Shown one piece after another: positions 23,317 through 34,789 of a DNA stretch of 64,000 nt. A program made the translations under genes and the position numbers. The stretch lies in the NCBI GenBank assembly GCA_019925105.1, contig JAHGAU010000002.1, forward strand, positions 2,108,001 to 2,172,000. The letters are read 5' to 3'. The number at the start of each line of letters is the position of its first letter. The stretch's first letter is position 1. The stretch comes from Niebla homalea (taxonomy: Eukaryota; Ascomycota; Lecanoromycetes; Lecanorales; Ramalinaceae). The notes under the pieces are model-generated. The model saw only the letters and a list, made by a program, of their open reading frames with translations. It made no database searches and was not told where the DNA came from.

Positions 23317-24403
23317 CTAATCATCACCTAGGCGACTGGCCGTCAAACCAGCGTTGCCGGGCCTTTCGAAACCCTTCTCCAGCTGCCGCTCGTAGCTGAC
23401 TTGCCTAAGTCGATTGCTCTCCCTCGGCGTCAAAGCGAGATACACCTCGACCCCAACAGCGTGCAACAATAACGCCAACCACAATGCCATTCCGAAATTG
23501 GTGTACAGGCTAGCAATTATCTGTTCCACGCGACCAGCTGCCCAATTGCCGAGCACAGCAGCCACCTTGCCAGTTACCCCACCAGATCCTCCGCATTGTG
23601 GATAGTCTTCCGCCAGCGGAGTGGTGATGCTGCTCGTCTCATTATAAATATACTGCAGCTTCTCACACTCCATGACGGTATAGTACCCTCCAATCTTGCC
23701 CGTGATTTGCGCGGCAATGATCATGATGATTCTCAGGGTAATGATGGTCCCCAAGTAAAACGCCGCCCTCAACATCCACGCCCGGTGTTGATCGATCTGC
23801 AGCCTCTTGATATTGTAGTATGCCAGTGAGATGCTGACAGTACTCGCAATGACCAAGACACCAACACCAGTCTGAGTGGCCAGTGTGCCCCCGAACGCTC
23901 TCCGCGCTACCATGATGGCGCCCGCATTGCCGACGAGAGTCAGAAGAATGATGGTGTAGCCGTTGATGCGGTGGAAGAGGAGGAGCCTATGGCGAATCTT
24001 GGGAATGAATTGGAACACCATCAGGAAGGAGGAGGGGAGGATGGCGCCGAGATGGATGGTCATGCCGACTCGGTAGACGCCGGTTCTGTAGGTGTACCAC
24101 TCGCCCTTCGTTGTGCCGCTGGCGAAGCTGCTGGGGGCTGAGCCTCCAACGTTCAGGTAGGAGAGGCGGGCAAGGGTGAAGCCAAGGAGGGCCCCTGCGA
24201 AGATGATGTCTAGGAGTACTTGAGTCAGCTCGGCTCGGCTCCACCGGGGGGCGGGGTTCTGGTATGGTCATACAGAGAAGCATGTTGTATGACTTTTGAA
24301 ATCCAAAGAAGTGATAAATTTTGGGCCAGGCCTTCGCACCATTTCCATTGTCTACCTTATCCTCAGTGCGAGGAACCTCGTCAACTTGTGGGGAGATCGC
24401 CAT
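23317..24403 (-). CDS. DUF2306 multi-pass membrane protein
   Basis: Two exons, 24274-24403 and 23317-24209, joined across a 64-nt intron (GTATGA donor, CTGAC branch, CTCCTAG acceptor), give 340 residues. After a hydrophilic N-terminus (about 40 residues) come about seven hydrophobic segments, including YIIFAGALLGFTLARLSYL, ILPSSFLMVFQFIP and GTIITLRIIMIIAAQI. HRINGY and the DQHRAWMLRA motif are hallmarks of the DUF2306 (PF10067) membrane family, which has histidines possibly binding metal or heme. A loop between late segments holds paired cysteines (MECE, PQCGG). The biochemical role is unknown. Its place next to the PKS suggests membership of the metabolite cluster, perhaps as a membrane-bound tailoring or transport factor, but this is inference. 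A TATAAA lies about 70 nt upstream. Confidence 0.8.
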
Positions 24404-25429
24404 GCTCGCAAATCTTCCGCTGGTGGGAATCTTGGAACACCGTTGTTCTCATGAGAGCGGGCTGAACCGTTCTTTATATGCGTCATGAGCGCATATTCGG
24501 TGTTCATGTTCGAAACCATCCCGTACTCGCACTGCATGTGCATTGATTACCTAGCGTGGATGGAGATGCGAGATTTGCAAAATAATCATTGCTGTCACTT
24601 GTCAGACCAAATTAAGCGTGATTCGCGGTCCATGTAATGTACGGAAGTAGCTTGGACAGCGATGAATCTCCGAGCCGACCTTCTTCTGACTGGACCACCG
24701 TGGCCAAGGACCAGTATAGCTTCTTGGTTACCGAGTCGGTTGGTCTTGTTTTTATCCGTAAAGGCTTGGATACTCTTGGCAGTAGGCGAGCCGACCAATG
24801 TCGTTCAAAATCGGAAAGTTTGCATCCAGTGACAGCTGCCCGCCAATACGTAAACTTTCGTAAAGCTTTGCGCTGTGGAGCAATGATTGACAAGACAAGC
24901 CACGCAACTTGGCTCCCCTTTCAAGCTCTAGTGGTAAAAGTCTTTGGGTCCTTTGCACACACCCCTTGAACTCTTTCAAAGAGACCCGGATTCGAGACAG
25001 AATACGGTCCCGCTGCAACACCCGGTTAATAGTCCTGCAACCCCAAATCAGCTTCCGTGAGCCTATGGGTGAACACCACATCATGGCGCTGGCCAATACT
25101 GGTGCCTCGCGCAGAAGCAGGCCCACTCGTCGATCTGCATATTCAGGAAATCTGCCATCTCATCGAGAATTAGGAGTCTTTTTTGAAACCTGCCAAAGCC
25201 TTTTTCTTCTGTTCGAACAGTTCCGTCAACAGGATGCCCTCAATGCAACTGCTCAAGCTGGCTTGGGTCAGGTGGCCCAGCTCGAATCATGCCCTGGATT
25301 TCTAAGACTCTTCGATGGTGACAACACCAGCTTCCCCGACTGATCCGTGGAATCAAAAGAGGTTCTTCAGATAGGCCGCAATCCTCTTCGGCTCAGCGGC
25401 CGTCCTTTGGCCAAAGACGATTGACACCC
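24404..25429. other. intergenic, no supported gene
   Basis: Apart from the DUF2306 promoter at its left edge, only short overlapping ORFs (144 codons or fewer, both strands) are seen, without recognisable domains. Confidence 0.4.
24473..24478 (-). promoter_or_regulatory. TATA box of the DUF2306 gene
   Basis: TATAAA on the minus strand within CATATAAAGAACGG, 70 nt upstream of the ATG at 24403. Confidence 0.4.
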
Positions 25430-25990
25430 ATCATTCCAGCTGATCTTGCATGGCCTGACTATCAACATGCTCTAAGGACCCCGCTGCATCTGGAATCTCA
25501 CCAGGCCCGGCTTTGAGGTTGTTCCGCGAGCTCTGAGCCACTCTATTACAACGCGACCGAAAAGCAGAGCGTGCTTGTCCCTTTGAGCTCGAACGTCTGA
25601 TGCGCTTTTGAGCTTTTTTTGCCACCCCGATAGCAGGGAAGAACACAGGGAGGGATCATGATCTGGTTGATGAAAGAAGCGTCGCAGGTGCGTTGTTGAA
25701 ACATCATGGGCCTTCTCAGTCCCAAGATGGTCAATAGCAGCCAAGAGGACCCGAACTTTCTTGTGAACATGCTCGGTACCCTCAAGGGCGGCCTCGGTGC
25801 GTTTTCTCTCTATTTAAAAGCGTGTTTCCTCATGTAGAGAGCGGCCAGGCTCATGGTATCGATGCCGCGCATCTCCTTCGTGGTTGCTTTAGAAGCTTTC
25901 ATTAGAGAATCGAATGATGTGAGGAATGACTTTGAACACGAGACAGCGATGGTGAGGGCCAGAAGGAAGGTCTGAGAGGGGTTGAGGAGG
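25430..25990 (-). pseudogene. unidentified decayed coding region
   Basis: On the minus strand three frames read like protein one after another: from about 25990 (FLLALTIAVSCSKSFLTSFD to a stop after RKHAFK), then ERKRTEAALEGTEHVHKKVR through VVIEWLRA at about 25830-25530, then AGPGEIPDAAGSLEHVDSQ to about 25431. Joining them requires frameshifts or unrecognised introns. The mostly helical character is clear but I do not recognise the family. Confidence 0.28.
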
Positions 25991-26592
25991 GCGTGCGAAC
26001 AAGAATGGAAACATTACTACTGTAGGCAGCAGCTATGACTCCGGCCAGTCAAGGAGCACAGTTGGTCGCATCTTGCGACTCAGGGCGCTCAAAGGAGCCT
26101 CTAGGATAGAGTCCAGTAGCCGACTGATGCAACATCCCTGAGGCTGCGTCCACTCTATCTGCTTGACTGGCAGGAGAGCAGGGCATGTTTGACATGTTGT
26201 TGGCATAGTGCGGTGGAGACAAGCACGAACCCTTGAGCATGATGAGATGTATTACACGAGTACGGTACCAGTGAAAAGTATAAATACGATAAGCCTCGGC
26301 GAGCATCAATGTTTGCCCCCTGCATCCCAGGCGATGACGTAAGTGTCTCACGAAGCCAAGGAAGCTTTAGAAGCCGCTCTTCGGCCAGTCTCATTCTCCC
26401 TCACCTCTGATAATGTTTCCCCACCTTATACTTGTCTCAAATGTGATTTTACGATATTTGGACAAAGTACTTGCATATTCCTTACCCCTTTCTTTCCAAA
26501 GCAGCTGGGGTCCTCTCCCCTACGCAGACAGTCATCATATCACACCTTTTCGAAAGTCAGCCCAAGTTGCGGCGCACTCAAACTACATCGTA
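25991..26592. other. intergenic, no supported gene
   Basis: Nothing recognisable. It contains the presumed upstream region of the F-box-like pseudogene. Confidence 0.35.
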
Positions 26593-27698
26593 ATGGCCGG
26601 AATGGACGTACTTTCATTTGAGCTTGTTGTTGCGATACTCCACCAAGCAACACCAGAAAACCTCGCATCTCCTTCCGTTATTTCGAGAGGAGTTCCTCAG
26701 GTTGCTCTTTCGCTTCTCTATGATCATCGTAGAGCCCTCAGACGACTGTCAAGAGAAGTGGAACAACTATGAAGGACAGTCCTTCAAAACAATTACATAC
26801 CCATCGAGGGAGCAAATCGTTGGCTCGAAAGCTGCGAAGATGCAGGGAAGATCGATTATCGTCTTCACACATAAGAGGCGAACACCTACTTGCGAAAGAC
26901 CGTCGAGCAGATTGCGGCCAGATCGACTCAAGATGCCATGTCGGAGCTAAAAGACGTTCTTGCGCCTTGCCGGAACCTTCGAAAGGCCTCACTTTCCTTC
27001 GATTACGGTGATTTTGAGGTCATACATCTTGTCAGAGGTTTCACTTGCCTCTGCTCTATGTTGATTTTTGAGACTTTCTAAATTTGGATGAATGGCAGTG
27101 AATGTGCGGCTCTTGGTCGCATACCGTCCCAGGTCTCGTAGAAAAGTTATGGTTTCTAGAAAGCGTCCTCCATGTTTAAGCACTGTGCGAACTTCTTCAA
27201 CCCGCCAAAAACCTCTCAAGCATTTCACCTACGAAATACAGCCTCCCTATAATAATGAGTAGTGAGGAAGATGACACAAGAGTATTCGATGCTCGTCAAT
27301 TCGTATCAGCCTTCTCGCATATAAATGGGCGTACCCTCGAAAGACTACGGATACTTGCAGTTCACAACACAGGTATCAAGCGGCCGATAACTTACACACA
27401 GTGTAGGCGGCTGGTAGAGACTTTCAAAGCATTCCTATGTCTTACCATTATACGAATACCCACTAGTCTCCTCCTTGCATCTAACGGGAGCAACGCCAAT
27501 AGTGTTGCTGACATACTGCCAAAAGGTCTGGAAAGCTTGGTCTTACTCTGGGAAAGGCGTGCTCTGGTGAATGACATCAGCTCTTTGCGCGCAGTATCAC
27601 AGGATCTAGCGCAGCAGGCAAAGGGGCAATTGCCCTCGTTGAAAAAGATCTGTATACCAGCCATGATCGAGAAGGAGTCCCCGGACCTTTTGTCATAG
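26593..27698 (+). pseudogene. F-box-like / leucine-rich protein pseudogene
   Basis: The reading begins MAGMDVLSFELVVAILHQAT, which looks like an F-box-type opening, and continues in one frame to 27081. It is broken by TGA at 26770-26772 and TAA at about 26871-26873. Both stops could come from C-to-T changes in CGA and CAA. It then needs a frameshift and passes at least two more stops before an open stretch, 27255-27698 (147 codons), with regularly spaced leucines (LERLRILAV, LPKGLESLVLLWERRA). This matches the usual layout of the large fungal family of F-box plus degenerate LRR proteins. I judge it a dead copy; expression of the 147-codon tail alone is unlikely. Confidence 0.45.
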
Positions 27699-28442
27699 TC
27701 GAGCCATGGTTGCATCGAGTCGGTAATCTAGAGCTACGTCTGGGAATTCTCAGTGACCCTTGCCATAGTGTGTACTGGGATCAAAATAAGGATTCGTACA
27801 CAGATCTAACAAATTGCACAGAGCTCTGACGAAGACCCATGATGTGATTTTGGATCCGTGCGGTTATGGGGGAAATCGAAGTCAAGCCATCATACCCGTC
27901 AGTATTCCTGAGGTGCCCCTGACGCATGTGAAGAGATAGGCCTACAGGCTATTTGATTGGATCTTTGGCCTATAAAATATTCGATCTGATGAACAACGGC
28001 GACCCTATGATAATCGACAATGGAGTGCGAGTTGAATGAGCTCAGAAGCCCAGCTCCCGTTCCCAAACGATGGTGATCATCGCCAGTGACATTACGAGCA
28101 ATCATGAGCATCTCCCGAGGGATCCCTGGCCATCGAAGCTCCAAAGGGAGTGTAGTAATGTACAGATCTTCACGAGGCATTTTCACTCTCATTCAGACCA
28201 CTGACGTTCGGACATTCGTCAGAGAGATAGTCGCAGAATAGTCCTCGCGCGGGTTCAATTACTAGTACCCTCTTGTGAAAACAAAGTTCGAACATGAAGA
28301 TCATTTATGAGCATTGGCGGGCTCCCAGCCGCAGTCATATTCGTTCTTTCGATTGTTCACAATGATGACTTCCCACGGCACTTCATCCGTCAGTGCTGCT
28401 CGTCTGGCAACGATCGTTACGATTGTTCTTCCAAATCCTATC
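27699..28442. other. intergenic, no supported gene
   Basis: A 97-codon ORF on the minus strand (27899-28192, starting MRVKMPREDLYITTLPLELR) looks weakly protein-like but has no family or splice context. Nothing else is seen. Confidence 0.3.
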
Positions 28443-28940
28443 ATGAATCGTCACACTCTACTACCCCTTATGTTCACCTTCCTCACGGCCACCCTTGGTA
28501 TGCATCTGCCCCGGCGCAATGTCCAGGTTGGCTAAACATACTTCCCTCCCACCATCCTCAGTATCACTGGTTTCGGCACGACTAAACAGAACCCCGGCCA
28601 GAGTCTTGGCGCCCCGCTGCCTTCCAATCCATAATTCATGATGCTAACGGCACTGTCAACTAAGGCATATGTATCTTCCCAGCCACAAACGATTACAACA
28701 ATATCTCTCCATTGCACTACAATGTACCCCAACCGTGTGTTCCACCGACTTATCAGTATGTAATCACCGAATATGGAGGTAATACCTTCATCAAATTGCG
28801 GATTGACCAGGTGTGAGTTCTCCACTTCTATCTCTCCATCCTAGGCTTGGATATCACGCGGACTGGGGCTTACATGAACTCTGATCATTAACAGAGTCAC
28901 CAATGGCAACGGTACAATTTACGATAAAATTGTATCATAG
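28443..28940 (+). pseudogene. small secreted protein pseudogene
   Basis: It starts MNRHTLLPLMFTFLTATLGM, a good secretion signal. The frame is interrupted by TAA at about 28533 and again at about 28633, then the protein-like reading moves to another frame, with a further TAA after DANGTVN (about 28662; CAA-to-TAA would explain it). It continues GICIFPATNDYNNISPLHYN through EYGGNTFIKLRIDQ. An intact intron (GTGAGT donor at about 28812, ACAG acceptor at about 28894) leads to VTNGNGTIYDKIVS and a stop at 28938-28940. The family is not recognised. The preserved intron and tail with scattered stops mark a fairly recent inactivation. Confidence 0.4.
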
Positions 28941-30641
28941 ATCGAGCAGTAGCTTGGGGTGGCGGGCAGAGCTATGAGTGCACCAGTGGACCAGCAATGC
29001 CGACCCCTGCTAGCTGGATGGGCGAGCCCAGCATTTAACTATAGATGGCTTCCCTTGTGATTTGGTCCCACGGTCCAATATTCTTGAACTTCATCGTGAA
29101 TAATGGGTTTGGCGACCGATATTTTGCGAAATTAGAGTTCGAAGGAGATTTCGCTGAATGAAACGGAGGTCGTGCCTGCCTTACCTCGAAGTCTAATAGA
29201 AAAGTCTGAGCAGTATTCAAGTGCTTAAGGCACCACATCTGCAATCCTCTCGTGAGTCATGCAATTAATCAAGTCTCATAAAGGCTGCGACCCTTTCAGG
29301 CTGTGCAAACCCCGCAATATCACTCTTGCGGAGCTCAACCCTCACCACCGGCCTCATTGTCTAATTCAGAACACCATCACTATCTTACTACGCAAACTGT
29401 AGAATTCTGTATCCTCAACCGAACACTCCACTCCAAGCCAATATGAGAGCCAAGGGCCTGACATGCATTGTAATGGACAGGCATTGCGATGCCCTAAAGT
29501 ATTCAGCCCAAAGAAACCAGGTATGCAAAACGTTACTTGGAACCCAGAATTTTGTCGTGGGCTATAAGGAATACAAGAGTCAACGGGTTCCCAACTACAC
29601 AGCATTCACGATGCTTTGAAAAACAAGTACATGTCATGTAATCACTAACATGACGTTCATATGACACCGATCAACAATCGGACTTGTCAAGTGACATAGG
29701 CCATCTGTATCTCTCCTTTCGAGGCAACTTCACGTTCGCCTCATGATGGATGGTGAAAGGCAATGCATTTTCACAAGATTTGCTGACCCTTTCAAGTACA
29801 CAAGAATGAAGCGAAATTTGTTTTTGGGAGAGGCTCACCGCAGCGTCCCGACCCTTCTGGACGCACGTTGGGTCATAAGCACATCCCTTTGTGACTAGCG
29901 CACAATGAAAGTGCTTACCTGCAGAATGCTGGAGTAGGCGCTAGCAAGGATGCCGCGTGGTTACATCGCATACCGAGCTGCTCCAGATGATGTCCGTCTG
30001 ACTGCGTCACTAGTCTCCCGGGGTGCTGGATGATGGTGTGAGGCCATTTCGCCCATTGGCGGGCGGGCATTGTACAGGGTAATCATCATCAGCAGATCTT
30101 TCCGTTGACAATCAAGAGAATTGTAGCGAGTGCGAGGTGAAATTTCGCCAAGAATTCTTCCCAATACAACCAACAATTGTTACCTTTTCACTCGACCAGA
30201 AAGTGGTCATTTGAAAAAGATTCTTGGCTCTAAAGTTACTGTTATTACCTCAAATGATACATTCTGTACCAAGCTTCTTGTCACAAAGTATACGTTTAAT
30301 GCGTGAATACGAGTCCAAAATTGCCCACGTTGCAATTTCATTTTGTTGTTAACGAGCCCATCCTTCGGCTCCTGCTCGGTGCATGATGATGGTCCGAACT
30401 CATTGAAGAGTCGTACCAGGCCGATACTGGCGACGCAGTCTTCTCGTAAGAATGTATTTCGGGCCCACCTGGCTTCATCATGCGCAACCAAGAATTACCC
30501 AGTCTTTCGATTATCGCGAATACTTCTTGCCTTATATCAATAGTAATGGCAGCAGTTTGGACATTGAGTTATTCAATACATATGTGCCCATTCACTCCGA
30601 GACGATGAGCATTTGTGGATATTCACACAAATGTCCAGTCA
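28941..30641. other. intergenic, no supported gene
   Basis: 1.7 kb with only short chance ORFs. It is the 3' flank of the aspartic-protease-like gene. Confidence 0.45.
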
Positions 30642-32495
30642 TTAGATAGCAAGGCCCATTTCCGAAGTTCTACGCGTCAGAGGAAGCTCCGACGAGACTT
30701 CGTGCGCCGGCAATTCGTGCACGATCAAGTCTCCTGGAGACTCATGCACAATCTGTTGCACGTGCAATCTATTTGGGCGAAACCCTTCATGGTACGCATG
30801 TGCAGCGATCTCCACTGGCATAGTCCAAGGGTTGTCGGGTAATTCGGGCTTGGATTGCCAGCAAAGTGGTCCTTGCGCTTGTTGGCATCGTCGCCACCAG
30901 TTCAGATTCTTCTCGGCTTCCATTTGATTGTTAGACCTTTGTCTCTTTTGCTTCTTATTCCATGATAAGAGGAAGCACGAGATAGCAATCAGTAACACAA
31001 GTCCGGAGCAACCACCGATGATGCTCCCTGCAAGCACTCCTGTTGACAATTTGTGTTGGATGTTAGAATTAGAGGGGGTTGCAGACATGGGTCCGTTACA
31101 GTTTGGAGCCCCTATGGGAACCAGATCTGTCTCGTTTGTTGCTCTACTTGGCCAGATGGTATAATTCCCACGATCGTAATCTACAAGGAGGTAGGTAGAG
31201 CTCATGAAGGACCTGCCTAGCGCAATTGTTTCTTCTTCAGGCGGCCCTGGAGGGTTTGTGTCGGTCCATAAGCGAATTCTCTTGTTTTTGGTATCATTGA
31301 CATAGAGATGCCCGGAGGTGTCAACACCATAGACCGGCATTATCAGTTGGTGATTTGGAATCCGAATTTCAATGTGAGGGTCCACATGGATGGTTATGTC
31401 CCCTGCGTAGCTGCTCTCCGCGTTAGTAAGTGTGTCTTCTGATGCGCTAAAAATCACACGCAGTGTCTGCATCGACCAAGAAGCCTTCCCTATTGAAGCC
31501 ATCCTCCACTCGACCAGTCTCAGTGCTACCTGATATGCGTAAGAAATTAGACCACAAGCTTGGCGTGACTCTGATTGAGTCAGATACGGTATCGATGCAT
31601 CCTGGTTGTACTTCATCGGAATTATTCATTATGCTGATATTACGACCGTTCTTCAGGTTTAAGGAGATATCTGTCAGTCTCAACTTGAACCCATTCTGGC
31701 AGTCATGGATGTCTTCAGTCCTGGAAATGGACTGAGTGATATTAGGCCCTCCAATCTTGGCTCGATCATAACCTCCAAGGACCAGATTGCCGTCCACATC
31801 GTCTGTGATTTCTGCACCATACCACCCAGAATAATAGCTTATGGTGTTTGAAGAAACCTTGGTGCTTGCGACGAGAGATTTCATGAGAAACGAGTCAGGA
31901 GAAAGGCCCAGGTAATTGTACGAGTTAACTAGATAGTCGAAGACTCTGTTAAGTCGGATGGGAGAGGCCGTGAGACTGAGGCTGGGATTAAGCAGAAGAT
32001 TGTCTGTACAAGTATCGTCTGATACATAGCTGTCGCTGGACTGCCCAAGTCCAGGAGCAGTCAAGCCTTCATAGAAGTGGTAAGTGCTTGAGTTCACCCC
32101 ATCGAACAAGCCACCGAAGCGCACCATACACTTATCGGTCGTGTCATTTGCAGCACAGCTGGCTTGACCATCATTGACGTAAATATACTTTCTCTCACTG
32201 TTCGATATCAGTATCTGATGTCAATCGAAAAAAATCAAATTTCCCACAATGAGACATCAAAGGCCATAAGTTGCGGAGGGGTCCCAACAGATATCGACAG
32301 GTCTCTTCGCAACATCCTCCCTGCGGCTGTCACATTACGTAGGGGAATTGCGATTGGATTAGATAGTCCAGTCGGACATGGTTGCCTCAAGGTGCTTGAA
32401 GCGAGAAGTGGCTGAGCCGATAATATGGTTTGGCACTTTGCATATCCAACCCATAGTTGAGCCAGGAGTAATAGGCATTGAAATTTGGAACTCAT
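30642..32495 (-). CDS. aspartic-protease-fold membrane protein, divergent active site
   Basis: Three exons, 32248-32495, 31460-32197 and 30642-31410, give 584 residues. The introns are 50 nt (GTGGGA donor, CAG acceptor) and 49 nt (GTGTGA donor, perfect TACTAAC branch, GCAG acceptor). A signal peptide (MSSKFQCLLLLAQLWVGYA) is followed by a pepsin-like domain: ISVGTPPQ, first active-site region AFDVSF (Asp80), GNLVLGGYDRAKI, second region DADTAYAG (Asp327) and LGRSFMSSTYLLVDYDR. Both Asp residues remain, but neither DTG nor DTS is kept, so proteolysis is doubtful. Many N-glycosylation sequons precede one membrane helix at about 451-477, then a basic cytosolic tail of about 105 residues. It is predicted to sit in the plasma membrane or cell wall with the protease-like domain outside. 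It may act as a binding or sensing protein. Confidence 0.75.
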
Positions 32496-34500
32496 CCTGC
32501 GAGGCTTTTGATGAGTGATGGCGGATCGGATTTTGGGAGAGGTCGAAAGAGGCAAATGTCTTCTTCGATCGTCATGTGGTCTTGAACTTCACCGATGCCT
32601 TACCGCAATGGATACATTGGGAGAGCATCGATCCGGACTGATGGAGCAGAAGGATGCGCTCCAGGTTTAACCCATCCGACCAAATGATGATTTGCCCCAC
32701 CCAACCGGAACATTACCCACAAAAAAGGAAAGCCTCGTACATGCACTACGCCCCCGGAGGGAACAAAGCGCAAAGAGTCGTAGCATGCATCTTTCCGGCT
32801 CATGATAGGACCCCTGAATTCGTTGACACTTGTGTTTCGAGTACAGCATATCAGATGGGATGACGAGAGGGCGGGGACGCCAGCACAGTGCTTCTCTGCA
32901 CCTATGGCAGCTCTCCGAACTCTCCGATGTATTGAAATGCAAGTATCTAAAACCTGAACTTCAGCAAAGACGTCTTGAAAGCGCAATATTGGCGCGTCCT
33001 TCACTTTCAAGCTGTCATGCTATTTGCTGCCCTGACCGCGCCTCTGGTTTCACTGTCTGTTTTTTGCCACCATGTGGGGAGCCTGCTTCAGTGCAAATGC
33101 GTCGAGGCACAGCAGAACGCAGCACAGGTGCAGGATGTCCTTCAAATAAGCACATGATTAACAACCAATTCTGTGAGCCCACGTATGCCACGAAATGCGT
33201 AAACGTGGCGTGCAAGGATGTCACATTCCCTAGCACTGCAAGTCATCCCCGGCGCGTGCCGCTTGCCTACGGGGCTGGCACGCCGATGAGGATGAGTCAT
33301 CCCCCTCCTGCCTGCTTAATCGTCTGGATTTGTTTCGATGCCATGTCCCTCCAAGTCTTTGGCCACTTGCGCATTGGCAAATATCCACTCTCCTACGGGC
33401 CCAAAGTAGCCAAGTCTCCCTCCTTCCTGCCTCCCCTCCCTCCATAGAGCATTTCCCGATAGCCCCTGCCCTTTGATGCTTCTCTCCTCTTTATCAATCA
33501 TTGCTAGCTGGTCCTTGTGATGTGTGGGGCTCTTGCACGAGGCAAAGACTGCCGCCACATTCCCTCCTCCTAATGCCTTTCTTTTTGCTCTTTGTTGCTA
33601 CTGTTTCTGCTGTGACCTCGTATCCATTGATTAGGCTCCCCTACGCAGCAGCTATGAGTCATTCTGTGAGAATCTCAATGTCTGCTCCTCTTTTTCTTTC
33701 TGCTTCTGTTCCTTATTTTCCCTATCCCTTCTCCTTTCGTGGTGGATCATGTGTCGTTACATGTCCTATTGATTTCTCTTATCTTTGCTCCTTGTGTCTT
33801 CGTTCATACTTGTCATAGCATATTATTTCGTGTGTAACACCACGTTCGATCTCTCTGGGTGAAAATTGGGGGTTTAGTCGGTGGTGGGTGATGGTTGCGT
33901 AGGCTGCTGTCTGCAGTGCCTAGATGCTCGTGAAAGACGATTACTTAAGTTGCCATATGTAGTTCCTTGGTGCTAAAGGGTAATCCGGTGGCTGATAAAC
34001 CATGATGGTGGTCGAACATGAAAATGATTTTGAGGACTAGAATTATCTTTGTATCCTCGCCTGAGTGTATTTTTTCAATGTGCAAACAGCTTTTCCTGAC
34101 ATCTCGTTCCCTTTCTGGTAGGTTGAGATACTGAAGTCAAAGCTGTTGGTGCGCAATTGAGATTGTAGGTATAGTTTGCGTTTGTGCCAGATTCGAAGGC
34201 GTATTAGAGATCGAATGCGGAAAAAATTGCTGTTGTTGTCGCGTAGTTGATACGCTGGTCAGGAAATCTGGCGTGAAAGTGGCTTGCTGAATTGCCACTA
34301 AATTCTGTATGGTTATTATTTGGAATAACGTCAACCTCGCCCTGTTATGTGAAGACCCGCGATTGACTCCCTTGGCTCTGACCTTTTTTTTGGGCTATCC
34401 AGATGCTGTTATAACTTGGAGAGAGATGGATTCTCCAAACGCTGTGATGCTCTGTTAACTCACCTTTGTGGTGCTTTGGATATTGATCTTGTGGTGGCTT
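32496..34500. other. intergenic, no supported gene
   Basis: Open frames of up to 205 codons (for example 32830-33447, plus) overlap others on both strands and show no domain or signal. The stretch at 33450-33830 is pyrimidine-rich. I see no gene. Confidence 0.4.
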
Positions 34501-34665
34501 GGATGGTCCAGACGCTGAAGTGGTCTGGTAACTTGTTGTTGATATGGTGCTCGGATGATCCAGACGCTGGACTTGGTGGTATTGATGGGACAGTCTAGAC
34601 GCTTGAATGGTCTGATAACTCGGATTATGTAGTCGCTCGGAAGATCGAGACGCCAAGTTGGCGTG
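34501..34665. repeat. imperfect tandem repeat around a TCYAGACGCT core
   Basis: Degenerate units with TCCAGACGCTG or TCTAGACGCTT, often followed by a TGGTCTGRTAACT-like tail, recur at about 34507, 34559, 34594 and (as GATCGAGACGCC) 34643. Spacing is irregular, 35-52 bp. Confidence 0.4.
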
Positions 34666-34789
34666 GTAACTCGTACGGATACTTCATTCAAGATTTCCAG
34701 TTCGATGATGTCATTAGAAAGGAAGAAGCGAGAGGCCGAAGCGAGGCAGGAGACGTAAGACGAGAGAGAAGGCAAGGACCCGGCGCCGA

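Noticed and set aside
32830..33447. 205-codon ORF on the plus strand
   Set aside because: Cysteine/proline-rich with no coherent domain, and competing open frames on both strands.
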